A stretch of DNA of 64,000 bases from Trichostrongylus colubriformis (taxonomy: Eukaryota; Nematoda; Chromadorea; Rhabditida; Trichostrongylidae). Of the stretch, positions 26,501 to 38,115 are shown piece after piece. The stretch lies in the NCBI GenBank assembly GCA_963978905.1, contig OZ022259.1:23596068-23660067 (forward strand), in the 5' to 3' direction. The position numbers and the translations under genes were made by a program. The notes under the pieces were generated by a model. It was not told the DNA's origin and made no database searches. It saw only the letters and a list, made by a program, of their open reading frames with translations. Positions within the stretch are counted from its first letter, which is position 1, and every line of letters begins with the position of its first letter.

Positions 26501-28580
26501 TGTTTGAGGCCGCGGTTTGACCAAATGGAGATGCAGTCTTAACGACATGTTATGGTACAAAAACCGCACATCAAAATACAATTATGTTTATATTTGTATA
26601 TGGTAAGACACACTGTGTTGGTTGTAGAGCCAAAAGTAAACGAGCTCGTTGTTGTAGGTGCGCTCCCAAATGTGGAACCGCCAAATAGTGAACCGGTTTG
26701 CGGTTGAGTAGTACCGAAGGTCTACAAAATTTAGGTTGCTTTAACACCATGGTTTGATAGGACCCGATCAAAGACTTACTGGTAACAACTTACCGAGGTT
26801 CCCGTGTTTCCAAATAAGCTACCGCCGGTAGTCGATCCAAACGTTGATGTTCCTGTCGACGGAGACCCAAAAAGACTACCCGTTGGTTTGCTGCCGAACA
26901 GAGAAGAGCCCTGATGATATTATCGATAAGTACATGAAGAAATGATTAACCACATCATATCTGCGATGAAAGTCACCTGTGTAGCGTTATTGTTTTGGCT
27001 GAACAGCGAGGTACCCTGCGTTGCGCCAAATGGTGAGGAAGTTGCTACAAAAAATAATGCTAAATGCAAGGTGAGAATCTTCGGCCAAAAAATACTGCAT
27101 GAGTTTGAAGTAGGATGGGGTCTAAAATTTGCGCCTCAATGAACTGAAGAGGGGTGAGTTTGTTAACAGCCTCAACAGTGTAATATAACATGATACATAA
27201 GAAAGTGAAATATGTATAATAAATAAAAACTTACAGGATGAACCGAACAATGACGGCTTGGCAGGAGTACTGCCAAATATGCTGGTGCCTGCGGTCGCCG
27301 TTGAACTGCCGAATAAACCACCGGTTGATGATGGTGCTTTTCTGTTAGCGATATAATCTTCTATACGGAGTTCCTAGAATGTTCGAATTCAATATAAACG
27401 AATGAACGGCTTAATTTAGAAAAAGAAAACCTATATGATAAAGCCGTGGATTAGCATTCCCAACATCACCTTACCTCTATACTTTTCCCTTCATACGCTT
27501 TCATAGCAGTTATACACATGTGTTTAGTTTGTATGGTGGTCTGCGAACCGTTTTTCATCATAGTATCAGAAGAGACAAGTGGCTCAAACTTGACAGTGGT
27601 TCCATTTACAGTGGAGGCAGAGGCTGAAATTTTCTGATTTATATTGCATTTGCTTCAATTCTGCTTAACTGAGAATCAAGGAACGCCTCAGGGCGTTATG
27701 TGGATAGGTGCGGGAGGGGGGGGGGGGGAATGCGAGCACAAGTTGTGCCCATCCTCTAGTACCTTCCATTCATTCCCATTTCGTTCCCTCTCACACCGTT
27801 GTTTGTGTCGAGCCATACTTGTGAAGAGGGAAGGGAACACCTTTCTTTCTCCAGTGAGGGTGAGGCAAAATAAATGTTTGAAGGTGCAGACTGACCCCGC
27901 AAAGTTTCGTCGAAGATGCTTAGACGTTCGACTTTTCAGGATATGCTGACCCCCCCCCCCCTATTGCGATAGCAACTTCTCTAGTGACGTGGTTTGATGC
28001 ACTGCTCCATACCCCGCATTCACATAACGCCCGTTTCAGTGCTAAAAGGTAAAGTGCGTACATCCAAAAAGACTGCCTCCAGTGGAAGTTGTGGAGCTGC
28101 CGAAGAGCGATGTTGTACCAGTAGTAGAAGAGCTGCCAAATAAGGACGGTTTGGACTGCCCAAACAATGAAGTCCCAGTATTCGACGCCGTATTTGATGA
28201 ACCTATAGAAAATCTCTACTAACTACGATATTACGAGGAAACGATGTACCACAGAGAACTCAGCCTTTAGAATTATTCCTTCTAAGTTGTTAAAAATGTG
28301 CTACAGATATTCTTGCCAATCGGAAAATCAGTCCGTACCAAAAATTGAAGTCCCCGCAGCTGGAGTACTCTGACCAAAGAGATTTGTTGTGGACTTTTGA
28401 CCGAATAATGAGTTTTGAGTGGTTGTATTTTGTTGACCAAAAAGATTAGTTGTCGGCTTGTTCTGGCCAAATAATGAACCTGCAAAGCCAAGTTGAAACG
28501 AAGGATAAAAAAAATTATGTAAACCACCAACTTCCAGTGCTTCCAAAGCTTGACGATCCAAAGGTGGATTTACCGAACAT
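17540..28580 (-). CDS. npp-10: nucleoporin Nup98-Nup96 precursor
   Basis: A gene of more than 30 exons starting at the ATG at 28580 (MFGKSTFGSSSFGSTG). Firm Nup98 exons: 28580-28532, 28479-28339, 28202-28062, 27623-27475, 27373-27235, 27044-26977, 26910-26794, 26721-26614, 26537-26390, 26297-26217, 25952-25839, 25680-25598, 25470-25361, 25296-25146, 24970-24798, 24746-24531, 24457-24178, 24115-24005, 23690-23571, 23510-23367 and 23293-23108. GLFG/FG repeats dominate the start. A GLEBS (Rae1-binding) segment at about residues 112-172 contains FEPLVSSDTMMKN and ITAMKAYEGKSIE. The autoproteolytic domain ends in RVEHFSKYG, with the F875-S876 cut at about 23385. Nup96 follows: 21991-21932, 21763-21677, 21602-21544, 21488-21392, 21299-21212, 21091-21009, 20651-20437 and further exons to 17.5 kb, including LSWHIWSLLRALGY and AQGNYERACSYALTAGDY. 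Two donors seem to be GC (25145, 24530). The 20.3-20.4 kb join and the last exon (stop at 17557 or 17540) are unsettled. The protein forms FG and Y-complex parts of the pore. Confidence 0.93.
20706..20834. repeat. GGCCGC-ended MITE in a Nup96 intron
   Basis: It begins GAGGCCGCATTCATACTTTGCGG and ends GGGGCAAAGTATGATTGCGAC, the same terminal motif as the palindromes at 29878, 37553 and 59269 but more diverged. It sits between the exons at 21009 and 20651. It has no coding capacity. Confidence 0.7.
23826..23952. repeat. MITE of the GCCGTCAGACTTCGC family in a Nup98 intron
   Basis: Inverted ends ACCGCCGTCAGACTT and AACCGCCGAGTCTGAT-type motifs enclose the core GCGATTTTGCGGCGCCAC. The same family appears at 35621-35766, 38116-38299 and 56436-56620. 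It lies between the exons at 24005 and 23690. The exact ends are uncertain. Confidence 0.55.
27690..27985 (+). repeat. poly-G/poly-C-bounded repeat in a Nup98 intron
   Basis: It starts with GCGGGA plus about 13 G (to 27728) and ends with about 11 C followed by CTATTGCGATAGC at 27961. The block GTGCAGACTGACCCCGCAAAG resembles one near 13170. The same CTATTGCGATAGC-plus-homopolymer end occurs inverted at 33544-33570. The insert accounts for most of the intron between the exons at 28062 and 27623. Confidence 0.55.
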
Positions 28581-29750
28581 TGTTTACTGCTATTTACAGA
28601 ATTCTCTCCTGAACAATGTGAAGAGAATCGTCTAGTCTTCTGAAAATACAAAACTTAAACCAGAAATGACCGTCTCCCCAGTCGTTTTCACGCTTGAATT
28701 GAACATAAAAACATAAAATGTATGGAACCTAGAAGTGAGAAAAGAATATCGAGGAAACTACGCGCTAACCAAAAACCAATGCAGTTGTATTGAAATAGGG
28801 ATAGTCAGCGAAAAACATTTCCTTACTGAAATTCTATCGTTGTCACAAGCACAAAAGAGCTGGAATCACAGAATTTTTAATTGAGAATCAACAAAAACTG
28901 ACAAACGAAACAAGCGGAATTCAAAAAGGGCGCACAAAACTGGGGGTGGGGCCAACTCGTAAACAGCGCGCAGTCCGGAGTAGTGCGTGGCGATTGTCCA
29001 CTAGTGCGTTGTCCAGAACTGGTTTTTTCACAAGCATAAAGAAGGCTTTCTTTTGAGTATGCCGGGACATATACGGTATCAAATAAAGTCGGGGGGGGGG
29101 GGAAGACGCAACTTTGCGTCGGCGTCGAATCTGCTTCCCCTCGATAGGGTTAGGCTATAACTGATATCCCCTCCTCCTACATGAAAAAGCATCTGTCAAA
29201 GCATAGGTCTCATCTGCTTCAGCCTAAGCCTAGGGAGGGAAAGAAGCTTTGACGTGGATGAAAATTTTGCCTCTTCCCTCCCCCGACTTTATTTGACCCC
29301 AAATACATTACATTTTAAGCGGGGATTAAGTCGAAATGACTCCTGAATCATGAAAAATAGGGAAAAGGATGATATGCTGCACACGGGAGGTGGCTACACC
29401 TCCACTGTTGTCGATCTGTCTTCTAATCCTTGGTTATTTAGAAGGCCTGACTCGCCGGAAGTGGAGAAGCAGTATCTTCAAAAATAGGAAAAGGGTTATT
29501 CATGGTCTATGGGGGCTACTTGTGGTGATCCTCTCCGGAACGTTCATCCTTGCCCCTCACAAATGAAATATTAACAACTACAGAAACCGGTACAGAAAAT
29601 GGAGTCCCGAAGCTTCTACGACATTACTACGTATCCACATCGGCGTAGACGTCTAAACGGTGATCACCCTCCACATTACCCAGGTACTAATCGTAAGTTT
29701 CAGAGCGGTTACGTATTGCATAGAATAAAACAGAGCTTGCTTTCTTCATT
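28581..29750. other. upstream region of Nup98-96
   Basis: A TTTTCAG acceptor lies about 55 bp upstream of the Nup98 ATG on the minus strand (near 28635) and could be the spliced-leader site. Beyond it I see no exon; a poly-G run lies at about 29093-29102. Confidence 0.4.
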
Positions 29751-29754
29751 GGCT

Positions 29755-30440
29755 CACAATACTTGAAGGGATCGTCCACGGAAAAATGAGTTCGAATGTT
29801 ACCCATATATTATGTTGTGTTTGCCTAATGTGGGCCGCGTGTAAAGTTTCACTTAAAAAATATGGGAGTCCGGCTAAGGCCGCGGTCATACTTTGCGTTG
29901 TCTGCGGCAGGGCGTGGCCGCGTATCTTGCGTCTCCACACTGCCTCGTTGCCTGCGTCATCTCTGCACCTCCCCCGTGCCACTCTCTCTCACAGGCAGCG
30001 AGAGAGAGTGGCACGGGGAGGTGCAGAGATGACGCAGGCAACGAGGCAGTGTGGAGACGCAAGATACGCGGCCACGCCCTGCCGCAGACAACGCAAAGTA
30101 TGACCGCGGTCTAAGATACAACACCACAAAGTCTTGGCCGGGTGGGCGAGGACTCCGATTAAGTGCTCACCCCGTCGTCCACCGCCGTCGGAGAAGCATT
30201 GTAAGGACAAAAAGTTACTGCACAGTCCCACTGTCCGTATCCAATCGTGGCGAACGACGAGACGGGGCTTTTACATGGAGGCTCCGCCCGCCCGGCCAAG
30301 AATTTTGTGAGTTGTATCTTGCACTAATTCTCACTTTTTCGCGTGAAACATTGCATGCGGCCCTTATTAGGCAAAACAACATAAATATAAAGGTAACAGA
30401 GAAACTAATTTTCCCGTGGACGATTCCTTTGAGACTTCAG
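29755..30440. mobile_element. foldback-type repeat with ~100-bp inverted ends, carrying a nested palindrome
   Basis: The left end (29755-29855) read on the minus strand matches the right end (30338-30440): both contain GTGAAAC, GCGGCCC, TTAGGCAAA, AACATAA and CGTGGACGAT followed by CCCTTC or TCCTTT. Similar ends occur at 43195-43260 and 44640-44760 within ARS2 introns, and the interior after 30135 resembles 44450-44640. A separate palindromic MITE (29878-30111) has inserted inside. No transposase was recognised. Confidence 0.6.
29878..30111. mobile_element. long near-perfect palindrome (PIF/Harbinger-type MITE), TAA duplication
   Basis: The arms are about 115 bp each, almost identical inverted copies with essentially no loop (centre near 29995). 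The ends are GGCCGCGGTCATACTTTGCG and its complement with one change. TAA flanks both sides (29875-29877 and 30112-30114), matching the TWA target site of PIF/Harbinger elements. One indel separates the arms. It has no ORF that is not palindrome-derived. Confidence 0.85.
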
Positions 30441-30639
30441 CCGTACCGTTTTGTTCTTGGTGTTTGAACATTTTCTAATTACTAATCCGTTCATCGAACT
30501 TGTTTCGTTGATAATCCATCTCTTTGGTTCTGGCCTGAAATTTACTTCTATACATACTTTATCTTCTTGCGTATTCACTGGCATGTTGCCAGTCATCAAT
30601 CTGCCATTATTTTGCAGAAAGCGGGTAAATTACGAGAGA

Positions 30640-31190
30640 TGCTTGGACAGCTGCCATTTGCTCAATACGCACGGAGGTCCATGATGCAGTGGTTTAGATA
30701 GGGTATCCGGATTCATAGTGGAAACTACTCTGAAAACCCTTGACCGTGAAGAGCCATGCCAGAGCCAGACCCCGCTTTTCTGTCTAAAAATTTTACTCTC
30801 TGCACAACTTTTGGTGTTTCCATTTGATTTTTTTTTCCTCACACTTGGGATGATGTGTCTAGTTTCTTTTTTAGCCACTGCAATACCCGGTCCCAAAAAG
30901 GTCACCTTGGCCAGTATCACCAAAAACTGATTTGCATCGAGTTGAGGGATGGATGGAGATACAAGAAAGAATACTTTGGAGGCACTCATCTGTAAGCAAT
31001 GAAATCCTTTGTCCACAGTCCGCCATTCTATTCGGATTACAAGGGATGTATGGCGATTGGTCGAATTTTCGTTTGCGGCGTCGCACTCGCAGTGCCGCCA
31101 GTACGGTTTGCCGCAGTCGTTTGAGATTCCGCTCAAACGCAATGGGCTGGTACCGTGAAGGATCTTCAAAGATTGAAGGTTAAAGCTTCG
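30640..31190 (-). CDS. hypothetical exon(s), unrecognised
   Basis: On the minus strand about 31165-30985 reads as an open, Arg-rich frame with protein-like composition (FERNLKRLRQTVLAALRV, then RISLLTDECLQSILS). The last segment faintly recalls an F-box start, which I do not regard as established. About 70 bp of the same DNA (AAATTCGA[TC]CAATCGCCA) recur inverted at 31277-31314, so it may be part of a repeat. No confident start, splice partner or family could be assigned. Confidence 0.2.
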
Positions 31191-32140
31191 AAAGTTCCTC
31201 TATGTTGTTTTTGTTGCTTTATTCCAAGAGATAAAGCTGCAAAAAACTCGCCGCGCCGCTAGCCGCGGCGGCGACGTGTAAATTCGATCAATCGCCACAC
31301 ACCCGATTACAAGTTACTATCGCAGATGAGATGAAGAGCACGTAGACCGACATTTGCATCAGCCCAAAGGGTCTGCACTTTGGTCTCCTAAGGGAACAGG
31401 GAATGAGTTTGCCCGCCTTTTCCAGGCTGGACCAGGGTTAAACGTTGCGTAGTAAAATTCTGGAGATATACAACGATCCCCTCCCAAAACCGACCCTCTC
31501 AGGCGACCCGTTCCCATACTATAAAATAACTATAAATTGGTTTCTCTAGGAAGATCGTCGATTGATAGACCTAGCATTAATAGCAGTATTATCGAATGAC
31601 CCTTTTTAAAGGAGCGGCTCATCGGGCCCCCTAACCAAAAATTTGTCCAAAATGGGCTTAGTCACACTTACTCGAAAAATTCTCAAACAAAGCCTTTCCC
31701 TTTTCAATCCCGAAATTCGAACCTCATTAAAATTCCTTATCCCCTGCCTGAACCAATCTCGGACATAAGCGCTAAATAGTCACTAGAATCCACCGCACTC
31801 CCCTGGTACTGTAATCGTGATTGTCAAGAACTCTAACAGCGCGAACGCGTCAGTTTGATGTGTTGTAACGAAACACGGATGGACAGCGGCCGTCAGATTG
31901 CCATTTTCGAAAAGTTAGAACGAGAAATCTTCGAGATGTCGAAAAGGGCACATCCTCAGCGGTTTGGGGTTCATATGAAGCACTTATTACTTATGGAATT
32001 GCAAGATAGAAATGTGTCACAGGACACAAATTCGGCGAGCCAGGGTAAACAAAGGAGCAAGGTTGATGTGTGCTTGAGAAGCCTGCTAGTTTTCCGCTGA
32101 TCATAAAAAGTCTCACTGCTTGATTGCGTGGCTATCTCTA
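31191..32140. other. gene-free stretch
   Basis: Apart from the short inverted match to 31030-31066 noted for the preceding entry, no feature is recognisable. The frame at 31855-32100 has no family resemblance I can name. Confidence 0.35.
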
Positions 32141-32187
32141 GGCCGCGTTCATAATTTGCGCACCGGTGCGCAAAGTATAAACGCGGC
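32141..32187. repeat. minimal GGCCGC palindrome (about 47 bp)
   Basis: GGCCGCGTTCATAATTTGCG, a short CACCGGTG centre and then GCAAAGTATAAACGCGG. This is the shortest member of the palindrome family, little more than the two termini, flanked by CTA on both sides. Confidence 0.7.
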
Positions 32188-32677
32188 TAGGTCATCGAAC
32201 GTGAGAATATTTCCTCGTTCAACGAGTTCCATGGCTGTGTGACGGTACTTGGAGCCTCTTTGACATCTACGATGCTATTCATTTTTCATTCTGCTATTTC
32301 TTTAAGGACTTTCGAGTAGAACACTCAAGGTTTTTGTATATGTTTCTCACTGGGCTGGAAACGCTTCCAATGCCTACCACCAAGTGCTCTTCAGAACATA
32401 GCTGACCCTTTCTCATAATGGAATCTAAATCCACTTTTCTGTCCGCATCTCAAAGTACCCTCACCATTATTGGAACAGTCCCGTCCTCTCTGTGAATAGA
32501 TTGGTCGCTATCCCAAAGAGCATGGCCGCATCCGTGGCACGACGGCAAATGGCTGGGGGTGGGAGGTTGAAGCTGTTTAAACAGTGTAAAGAAAACTGGC
32601 CATCTCCTCCATCGGAGGCGGCTATTAAAAACTTTGACGGCTACGTAGTCTGTGTCTCTCCCGCTGTCTCCTCTGCA

Positions 32678-32850
32678 GGCTTCATACCTTGCGCCGGCAG
32701 GGCGTGGCCGCGTTTACACGATGCGAGGCAGAGTGACAAGATGGGAATGCAGAGACAACGCAAGCAACGAGACAGCATGGCATGGGCGGAGACGCAGAGA
32801 CCCGCGGCGATGCCCTTCCACCGGCACTGCAGGGTATAATTGCAGTCTTA
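32678..32850. repeat. diverged GGC-ended MITE of the same family
   Basis: It starts GGCTTCATACCTTGCGCCGGCAGGGCGTGGCCGCG and ends near GGCACTGCAGGGTATAATTGCAG, with internal GAGGCAGAGTG and ACGCAAGCAACGAGACAG blocks also found in the 29878-30111 palindrome. It is older and no longer a clean palindrome. Confidence 0.55.
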
Positions 32851-33329
32851 GAGTGAACATCAGTTAAATAGTAGTCATGAACTGTAAAATAGATATATAG
32901 AGAGCAATACGGCCTATATTTTGGCGATCTAATGTGGCACTGTTCACCCAAATCGATCCTACCACAACGAATATTGACAGGGTAGAAGAGAGGTTTATTG
33001 GTGGACATTGCAATTTGGCTAGAGATTTACACCCAGGTGTAACTGGACCCGCAGAACACGAAAAAGAACACTGACTTGGCGCAAAATCGCATGATGCCCG
33101 CGCCACAGGCGCCAGCGCTAAATAGCATCGATCTTCAAATTACTGTGGCCCTGTTCGCCTTGAACAAGCTTTGAGCGACTTCGATGATCCACCCTTTTTT
33201 GGCGCCGGCGGCACAGGCGCCAGGCGCTATTGCGCCCAGTGAGTGTCATACTCGCGTTCTACGAGTCAAACTACCTCCGGATCTAAGTTTATGTCCAGAT
33301 CGCAATGTTCACCAATAATCACCTCCTGC

Positions 33330-33570
33330 ACTCCATCAGGATTCGTTGTGGTGAGGTCGTAGGTAATGGAAGGAAGGGGAAAGCAGTACACAAGTGATTT
33401 CCTAATTCTGAAGCTCCTTCCCATTTCGCCATCCCCTCCCCCTTTATCGACTTGCTTGGGCTTCGACGATACTTGATTTTATAAGCATTAGCCGAGAATG
33501 CCCTTTTTAGATTTTTGGGAGCTGCTTGCAAAAATTCGATCGGTGCTATCGCAATAGTGGGGGGGGGGGC
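33330..33570 (-). repeat. poly-G-ended repeat, inverted relative to 27690-27985
   Basis: It ends in TGCTATCGCAATAG (33544-33557) followed by about 11 G, the exact inverse of the CCCC-CTATTGCGATAGCA end in the Nup98 intron. Internal similarity is weaker. No ORF. Confidence 0.55.
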
Positions 33571-33719
33571 GGCATCTCACTACGAACGCTAGCTTGATCC
33601 GAGCTGAGACAGGTAAAAGAAGCCCATGCTTCGTCCACTGAAACTTGATCAAAAATATGAAAATTTATCTACACGGATTTTGACCTCAGCCTGCGATCCT
33701 GTGGCAGCACGTGGTCTTT

Positions 33720-34085
33720 AACCCTGTCACGTAGGTTATTCAAATAATTTGTTCATGTAAATTCTATCCTCATATAAATAATATACAAATCTATTCCGCC
33801 GTATTCGTGAGTGGGTGATGATACCACGACATAATACTTGGAAAACGGTGAATCTCATATTGATAGAAAATCTACATAAAGCTTTCCTACTTCTGAGAAG
33901 TTAGAATTTGTTAACGTCAAATGTCACACCCACTCCCACTTCAGTACCGCACAGTATTCTCCTATCTTTTCAAGCTATCTGTGGAGAATACTGTTACAGA
34001 AAACGCGTCCAAGAGATGGGCATCGTCACCGCTTTACCGGGCGACCTGCTGACCGTGTGTCCCAAACTCTCAACCGCCACCCGAA
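33720..34085 (+). repeat. dispersed repeat, copy related to 9440-9810
   Basis: Collinear with 9440-9810 up to the GTGTGTCCCAA block at about 34055. It runs straight into the foldback at 34090-34680, so the two may be parts of one larger element. Confidence 0.6.
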
Positions 34086-34089
34086 ATTA

Positions 34090-34680
34090 CTTACAAGGGA
34101 AGGACCCGAGGCGAAGTGGCCATTCGGAGTGGGATTCATATAGTCCGACGTATTTTCAAACGCTGATCTCGAACCTGCATTCCAAATTTGCAGAACGATT
34201 GTCTGAGCGGAGTTATGAAGGTTTTTTTTTCTTGAAAAAACAATATTATCATATGGTAGATTTGGAAGCCCGTAGCACGCGAGCCAGACGTTCTCGCGCA
34301 AAACCAATGTGATTTTCGTCTTCAAAGAACCGAACCACTTCATAGGTCATGTTTTCAGCCAGTTCGAGAAATTGACCAAATTTCGAAAAATTCTTGGTCT
34401 ACCGAAAAGTGGACCGAATTTCGAAAATTCTTGGCCTACCCAATAGGCCTCCAATTGGCTAAAAAATGTCCCACAAGGCAATTTGGTCCCCAAATTGCAT
34501 TGGTTTTGCGCGAGAACGTCTATCGCGCGGCCACGGGCTCCCAACTCTACCATGTGATGGTATTGTTTTTTCAACAGAAAAACCTCCATAACTCCGCTTA
34601 GAGAATCGTTCTGCATCCGAGAATACGTCGGACCATCTGTATCCCATATCGAGTGGCCACTTCGACCTCGGTTCCTTACC
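34090..34680. repeat. foldback: two ~200-bp inverted arms around a ~170-bp loop
   Basis: The left arm (about 34095-34312) and right arm (about 34480-34675, inverted) share GCGAAGTGGCCA, AGTCCGACGTATT/GGTCCGACGTATT, GCGGAGTTATG and GACGTTCTCGCGCAAAACC. The loop contains a direct repeat, AATTTCGAAAATTCTTGGCC, at about 34377-34438. No transposase is present. This could be an inverted duplication or a non-autonomous foldback transposon. Confidence 0.7.
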
Positions 34681-34699
34681 TTAGGTGTGCGACTTTTCA

Positions 34700-35620
34700 T
34701 AAGATACCCCTCATTAAGATAGCACCAATCGATCTACTCGAACCCGCATCAATATGGGGCGGCAATGTCGTTGGCGGTCGGCTCATTCTTCCCACACCCG
34801 CCGACGGAGGCTGTCGTGTCTCGCGGATGACGGCGACACTGTCGCACAGGCGTCCTTTAACGAGTTGCTGAGAGCCGTTGGAGTCGCAGTGGAGACCGCC
34901 CATCTGCAAGAGTTTCTGTTGCGATAGGGTTGCGTAGGTTGTCTTGAACTCCTTTTTCCTACAGTAATCGTCCCAATAGTTTCTAGAAATTCTCAAAAAC
35001 CGCTAGTAAATGTCTGCAGGACACAATGTTAGTGTCTTAATCCTTCTGAAGTTGTGAGTTTGCTCATTGCGCTAGTTGATCTTTGCGTTTCAGCACCGAT
35101 ATCTCAGTCACCTTCCTTTCCTTCTTCTTCTGGCATGTTCAAGTATTGATTCAAAAGTCGCGTGATGGTTCTTTTTCAAACTTAATCTTCCTTGAAACAT
35201 CTTGGTTGACAGCGTTCCATCGCATATGCCACGTCTCTTTGAGTGTTTGGTATTCTGGTAGTCTTGTGAGTGATTAATGGCCTTATGACAACCACAGATG
35301 TTTCACTTTTCTTATTGTTAGAGTCAAACGGGATGATACGAATCAGAAGGTGTGAACTCTATCGCACTGATAGGGACTGTTGCAGCAGGAGGTGAGTTGT
35401 CAGCATATCGCTACCCGTGTTTTTCGCCTAGAATAGACTCCTATTATGGTTAAACTGACGAAATTATCGAATTGGTGAGAAAGGATTAGATAGGTATCGA
35501 TTAATGATTGGACTTCATAGAAGTTTTGCTGTAAATGGACATTTTAAAGGACATTTCTGAATGTTATGTGTGGTTGGCTGGGTCGAAACACTTATTGAGC
35601 ACTGTCGTCCATCCGGCTTA
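34700..35620. other. gene-free stretch
   Basis: No exon with recognisable homology. Frames around 34700-34996 and 35083-35277 lack splice context and composition support. Confidence 0.4.
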
Positions 35621-35766
35621 GACCGCCGTCAGACACTGAGATTTCACGATTCTGCGACTTTGCGCCGCCGCACATACGCACGCGTCTACGACCTTGACAT
35701 TGTGCAATGCCGCAAATTCGCGTGCGGAGCCGCGACAGCGCCAAACCGCAAAGTCTGACGGCGGCC
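35621..35766. mobile_element. PIF/Harbinger-type MITE (GCCGTCAGAC family), TTA duplication
   Basis: The termini GACCGCCGTCAGAC and GTCTGACGGCGGCC are inverted copies, and TTA flanks both sides (35618-35620 and 35767-35769). The core contains GATTCTGCGACTTTGCGCCGCCGC and CCGCGACAGCGCCAAACCGC, shared with 23826-23952, 38116-38299 and 56436-56620. Confidence 0.8.
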
Positions 35767-35769
35767 TTA

Positions 35770-37549
35770 TGTTAAAAGCCTAGTCAAGGATGTCGTCTGA
35801 TACCCAACCTCCTCCGTAACTGCTTTAGCACCACTTTTCGCTGGAATATGGAGTTCTACATGAAAATCGTTTTCATATATTCATGTACTATGGAATTTCT
35901 CTTAATACGTAGAGTAAGTGGGTTTATTATTGCAGTTTTGCTACTGGACGCATCAGCAGAATATAGATTTTTCCAGGAATCAATATCACCTCAGTGTAGA
36001 GTGGTTTCCTATGTGTTTAAACCTGCCACCTACTTAAGAAAAAGGGTAGTCATGTCAGATAGTGGGTGTGATTGATTTTTATGATACTTTGTAGTAGAAG
36101 GTGTGGAATTCAATCGCTTCAGCATAATTAGGCTGTCCTTCTGCTCGTCATTTCATAGTTTCACTGAACATTTCATCGGTAGGTGTTATCACGGCAAGAG
36201 TTGCTTTCGCAGTGGACGCAAGATATTCACTATGAAAGTTGTTCGTCGGTTGTTTACAATCACACTTGAAGTTTCTTAAAACGATCATGTTGTCACTGAA
36301 GTTTTTGTTATGCCAGCTCGTGAATACTCCAGAAATGAGGTGTCAGTTTTGGTAGGCATCTTTTTTCTCGCTATTTACCGCAAAAATATCATGAAATATT
36401 GTTCTTATTCGAGTATTTACCTCGAGTTGAGCGCATTGTCAAAATAGAATCCATATAGTTCACTTACATTTCATCAATTGTTATGTTGCGTATTTTATGA
36501 CTTCTCAGTCAACGCCACCATAGAAAATAACGTCAGTTGCTGTTTACATGCATTTTTCCCATTAACCTACGTCAAGCGACTCGTGAGGAACTTCTGTTCT
36601 TACAACTCTAATTCATATGTGCATAATAATGTCCACTAAGGCATTCAGCGTCTCCTCTTTGAGGACTTCTTAATAATCAACAAGTAAATTTTTTCATGGA
36701 ATAAGTGAAGCTCTTTCTTTTCCTTTGTTGTCGCAGGTAAGGACGACTGCACTATATAATAGGTTCACCAAGTTGTAGGATAATCATGGGCTGCCCCAAT
36801 TCTTTTTCTTGAAATCATGTGTGTTCATTGTCCCATTCCAAATGTTGATGGAATTCCGTTGTTTCAATTATTCATCGTCTTCACTATACCTGTATTAATC
36901 TCCTATAGGTTGTCCATAAGCATCTGTGGTGCGCACTTCTTCGCACACAAGAATGGAGGGAAAACAAGAGCTCTATGTTTTACTAGGGAGGGGCAAGTTT
37001 AATGTGTGAATCCTCATACTATCGCAGTCAAAACGGTTCAACCCTGGCCTAGTGAAAGAAACTCTGGGATGAATCATTGATGTATTCCATATCCACATGA
37101 GAACATTTCATAGCGATTTCTTCTACATTCAAGATTTCACAATTTTTCTGAAATCCACGACATACATTATAGTTATTGCACAGAAGAAAAGGTGATGATC
37201 TGGCTCCTGATAAGCTTCATCGCGGATTGTTTTCATAATGAGACCTCGAATTTTGTTGCTTAGTAGGTTCCACGAAAGATGTAAATAATCAGATTCAGAT
37301 AATCAGAAGATTCAAATGTTCCGTGTTCTGTGGGCACATTTAAGATATACCATCCACAGTTGTAGCAACTAATGTTCAGTTGAAGTGCAGTTACTACTGT
37401 AATATCACGCCTATGCTGAACTCTTATCACGTTTTCTGGTCCACTATCAGTGCGTGCCTTGACAATGGGACAGAAAGCAACTGGTCTTGATAGAAGTCTA
37501 GGTGTCGTAATATTCGAGTACCTGACATTAAGAGAACGTAATCGTAAGG
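35770..37549. other. 1.8-kb AT-rich stretch without a recognised gene
   Basis: One open frame, 35848-36075 (+), has a hydrophobic stretch (SGFIIAVLLLDASA) that could pass for a signal peptide, but splice context and homology are lacking, so I do not call a gene. No repeats stood out. Confidence 0.35.
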
Positions 37550-37552
37550 TTA

Positions 37553-37660
37553 GGCCGCTTCCATACTTTGCGCACCGACGCCGTCACGCGCGTGCCTGCG
37601 TCACGCGCGTGCCTGCGTCACGCGCGTGACGGCGTCGGTGCGCAAAGTATGGAAGCGGCC
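37553..37660. mobile_element. palindromic MITE with internal CACGCGCGTG repeats, TTA duplication
   Basis: The ends GGCCGCTTCCATACTTTGCG and its inverse enclose a centre where CGTCACGCGCGTG occurs three times separated by CCTG. TTA precedes (37550-37552) and follows (37661-37663) it. It is very GC-rich (more than 60 percent by eye) in an AT-rich neighbourhood and has a strong cruciform-forming layout. Confidence 0.85.
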
Positions 37661-37663
37661 TTA

Positions 37664-37806
37664 CCATAATGTTTCGCGATTGCAACTCAACGATTTTGCG
37701 GTGTCGCGGCTCCGCCCACGAACTTGCTGCAATGCAAGATATCAGGGTCACATTCTCACCTGCAAAGATTGGTGCCGCTAAATTGCGAGGTCTGACGGCG
37801 GTCCAA
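37664..37806. repeat. partial MITE of the GTCTGACGGCGG family
   Basis: It contains ACGATTTTGCGGTGTCGCGGC and ends GAGGTCTGACGGCGGTCC, both family motifs. The left end is missing or abuts the preceding palindrome, suggesting one element landed beside the other. Confidence 0.5.
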
Positions 37807-38115
37807 CGACTTCCACGAGACTCTTAGTCATCCCATCACGTGCACACGTGACAAAACCACAGACTTCTCGAGATATTGCATGGTTAAAAATTGCGATAAC
37901 TTTCTTCTTCTGCTTCTCTGTGTTCATAGTAAAGCGGCAGTTTTGCATGCTATCCTATTCGTATCGTCTGTAGTAAGTCGAGCCTCCATCGGAGCGTCCT
38001 AGAAAATGCGACATTTAACGACAACCCTCAGCGTTTTTTGCCTCGTATTTTCATGAGTGACCCATCATTATAATATTGCGTTCGTTATTGATACCTCCCA
38101 AGCATTTGGTACTAA

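Noticed and set aside
29786..30231. Mirror-image frames on both strands around 30 kb
   Set aside because: They are translations of the two arms of the palindrome and of each other, not genes.
35848..36075. Possible small secreted peptide gene with hydrophobic stretch
   Set aside because: It is a single unsupported frame; the upstream half is interrupted by what looks like an AG acceptor, and no donor or homology supports a gene model.
37553..37660. CRISPR-like short repeats (CACGCGCGTG with CCTG spacers)
   Set aside because: Units are contiguous parts of one palindromic MITE in a eukaryotic genome; there is no repeat-spacer array.
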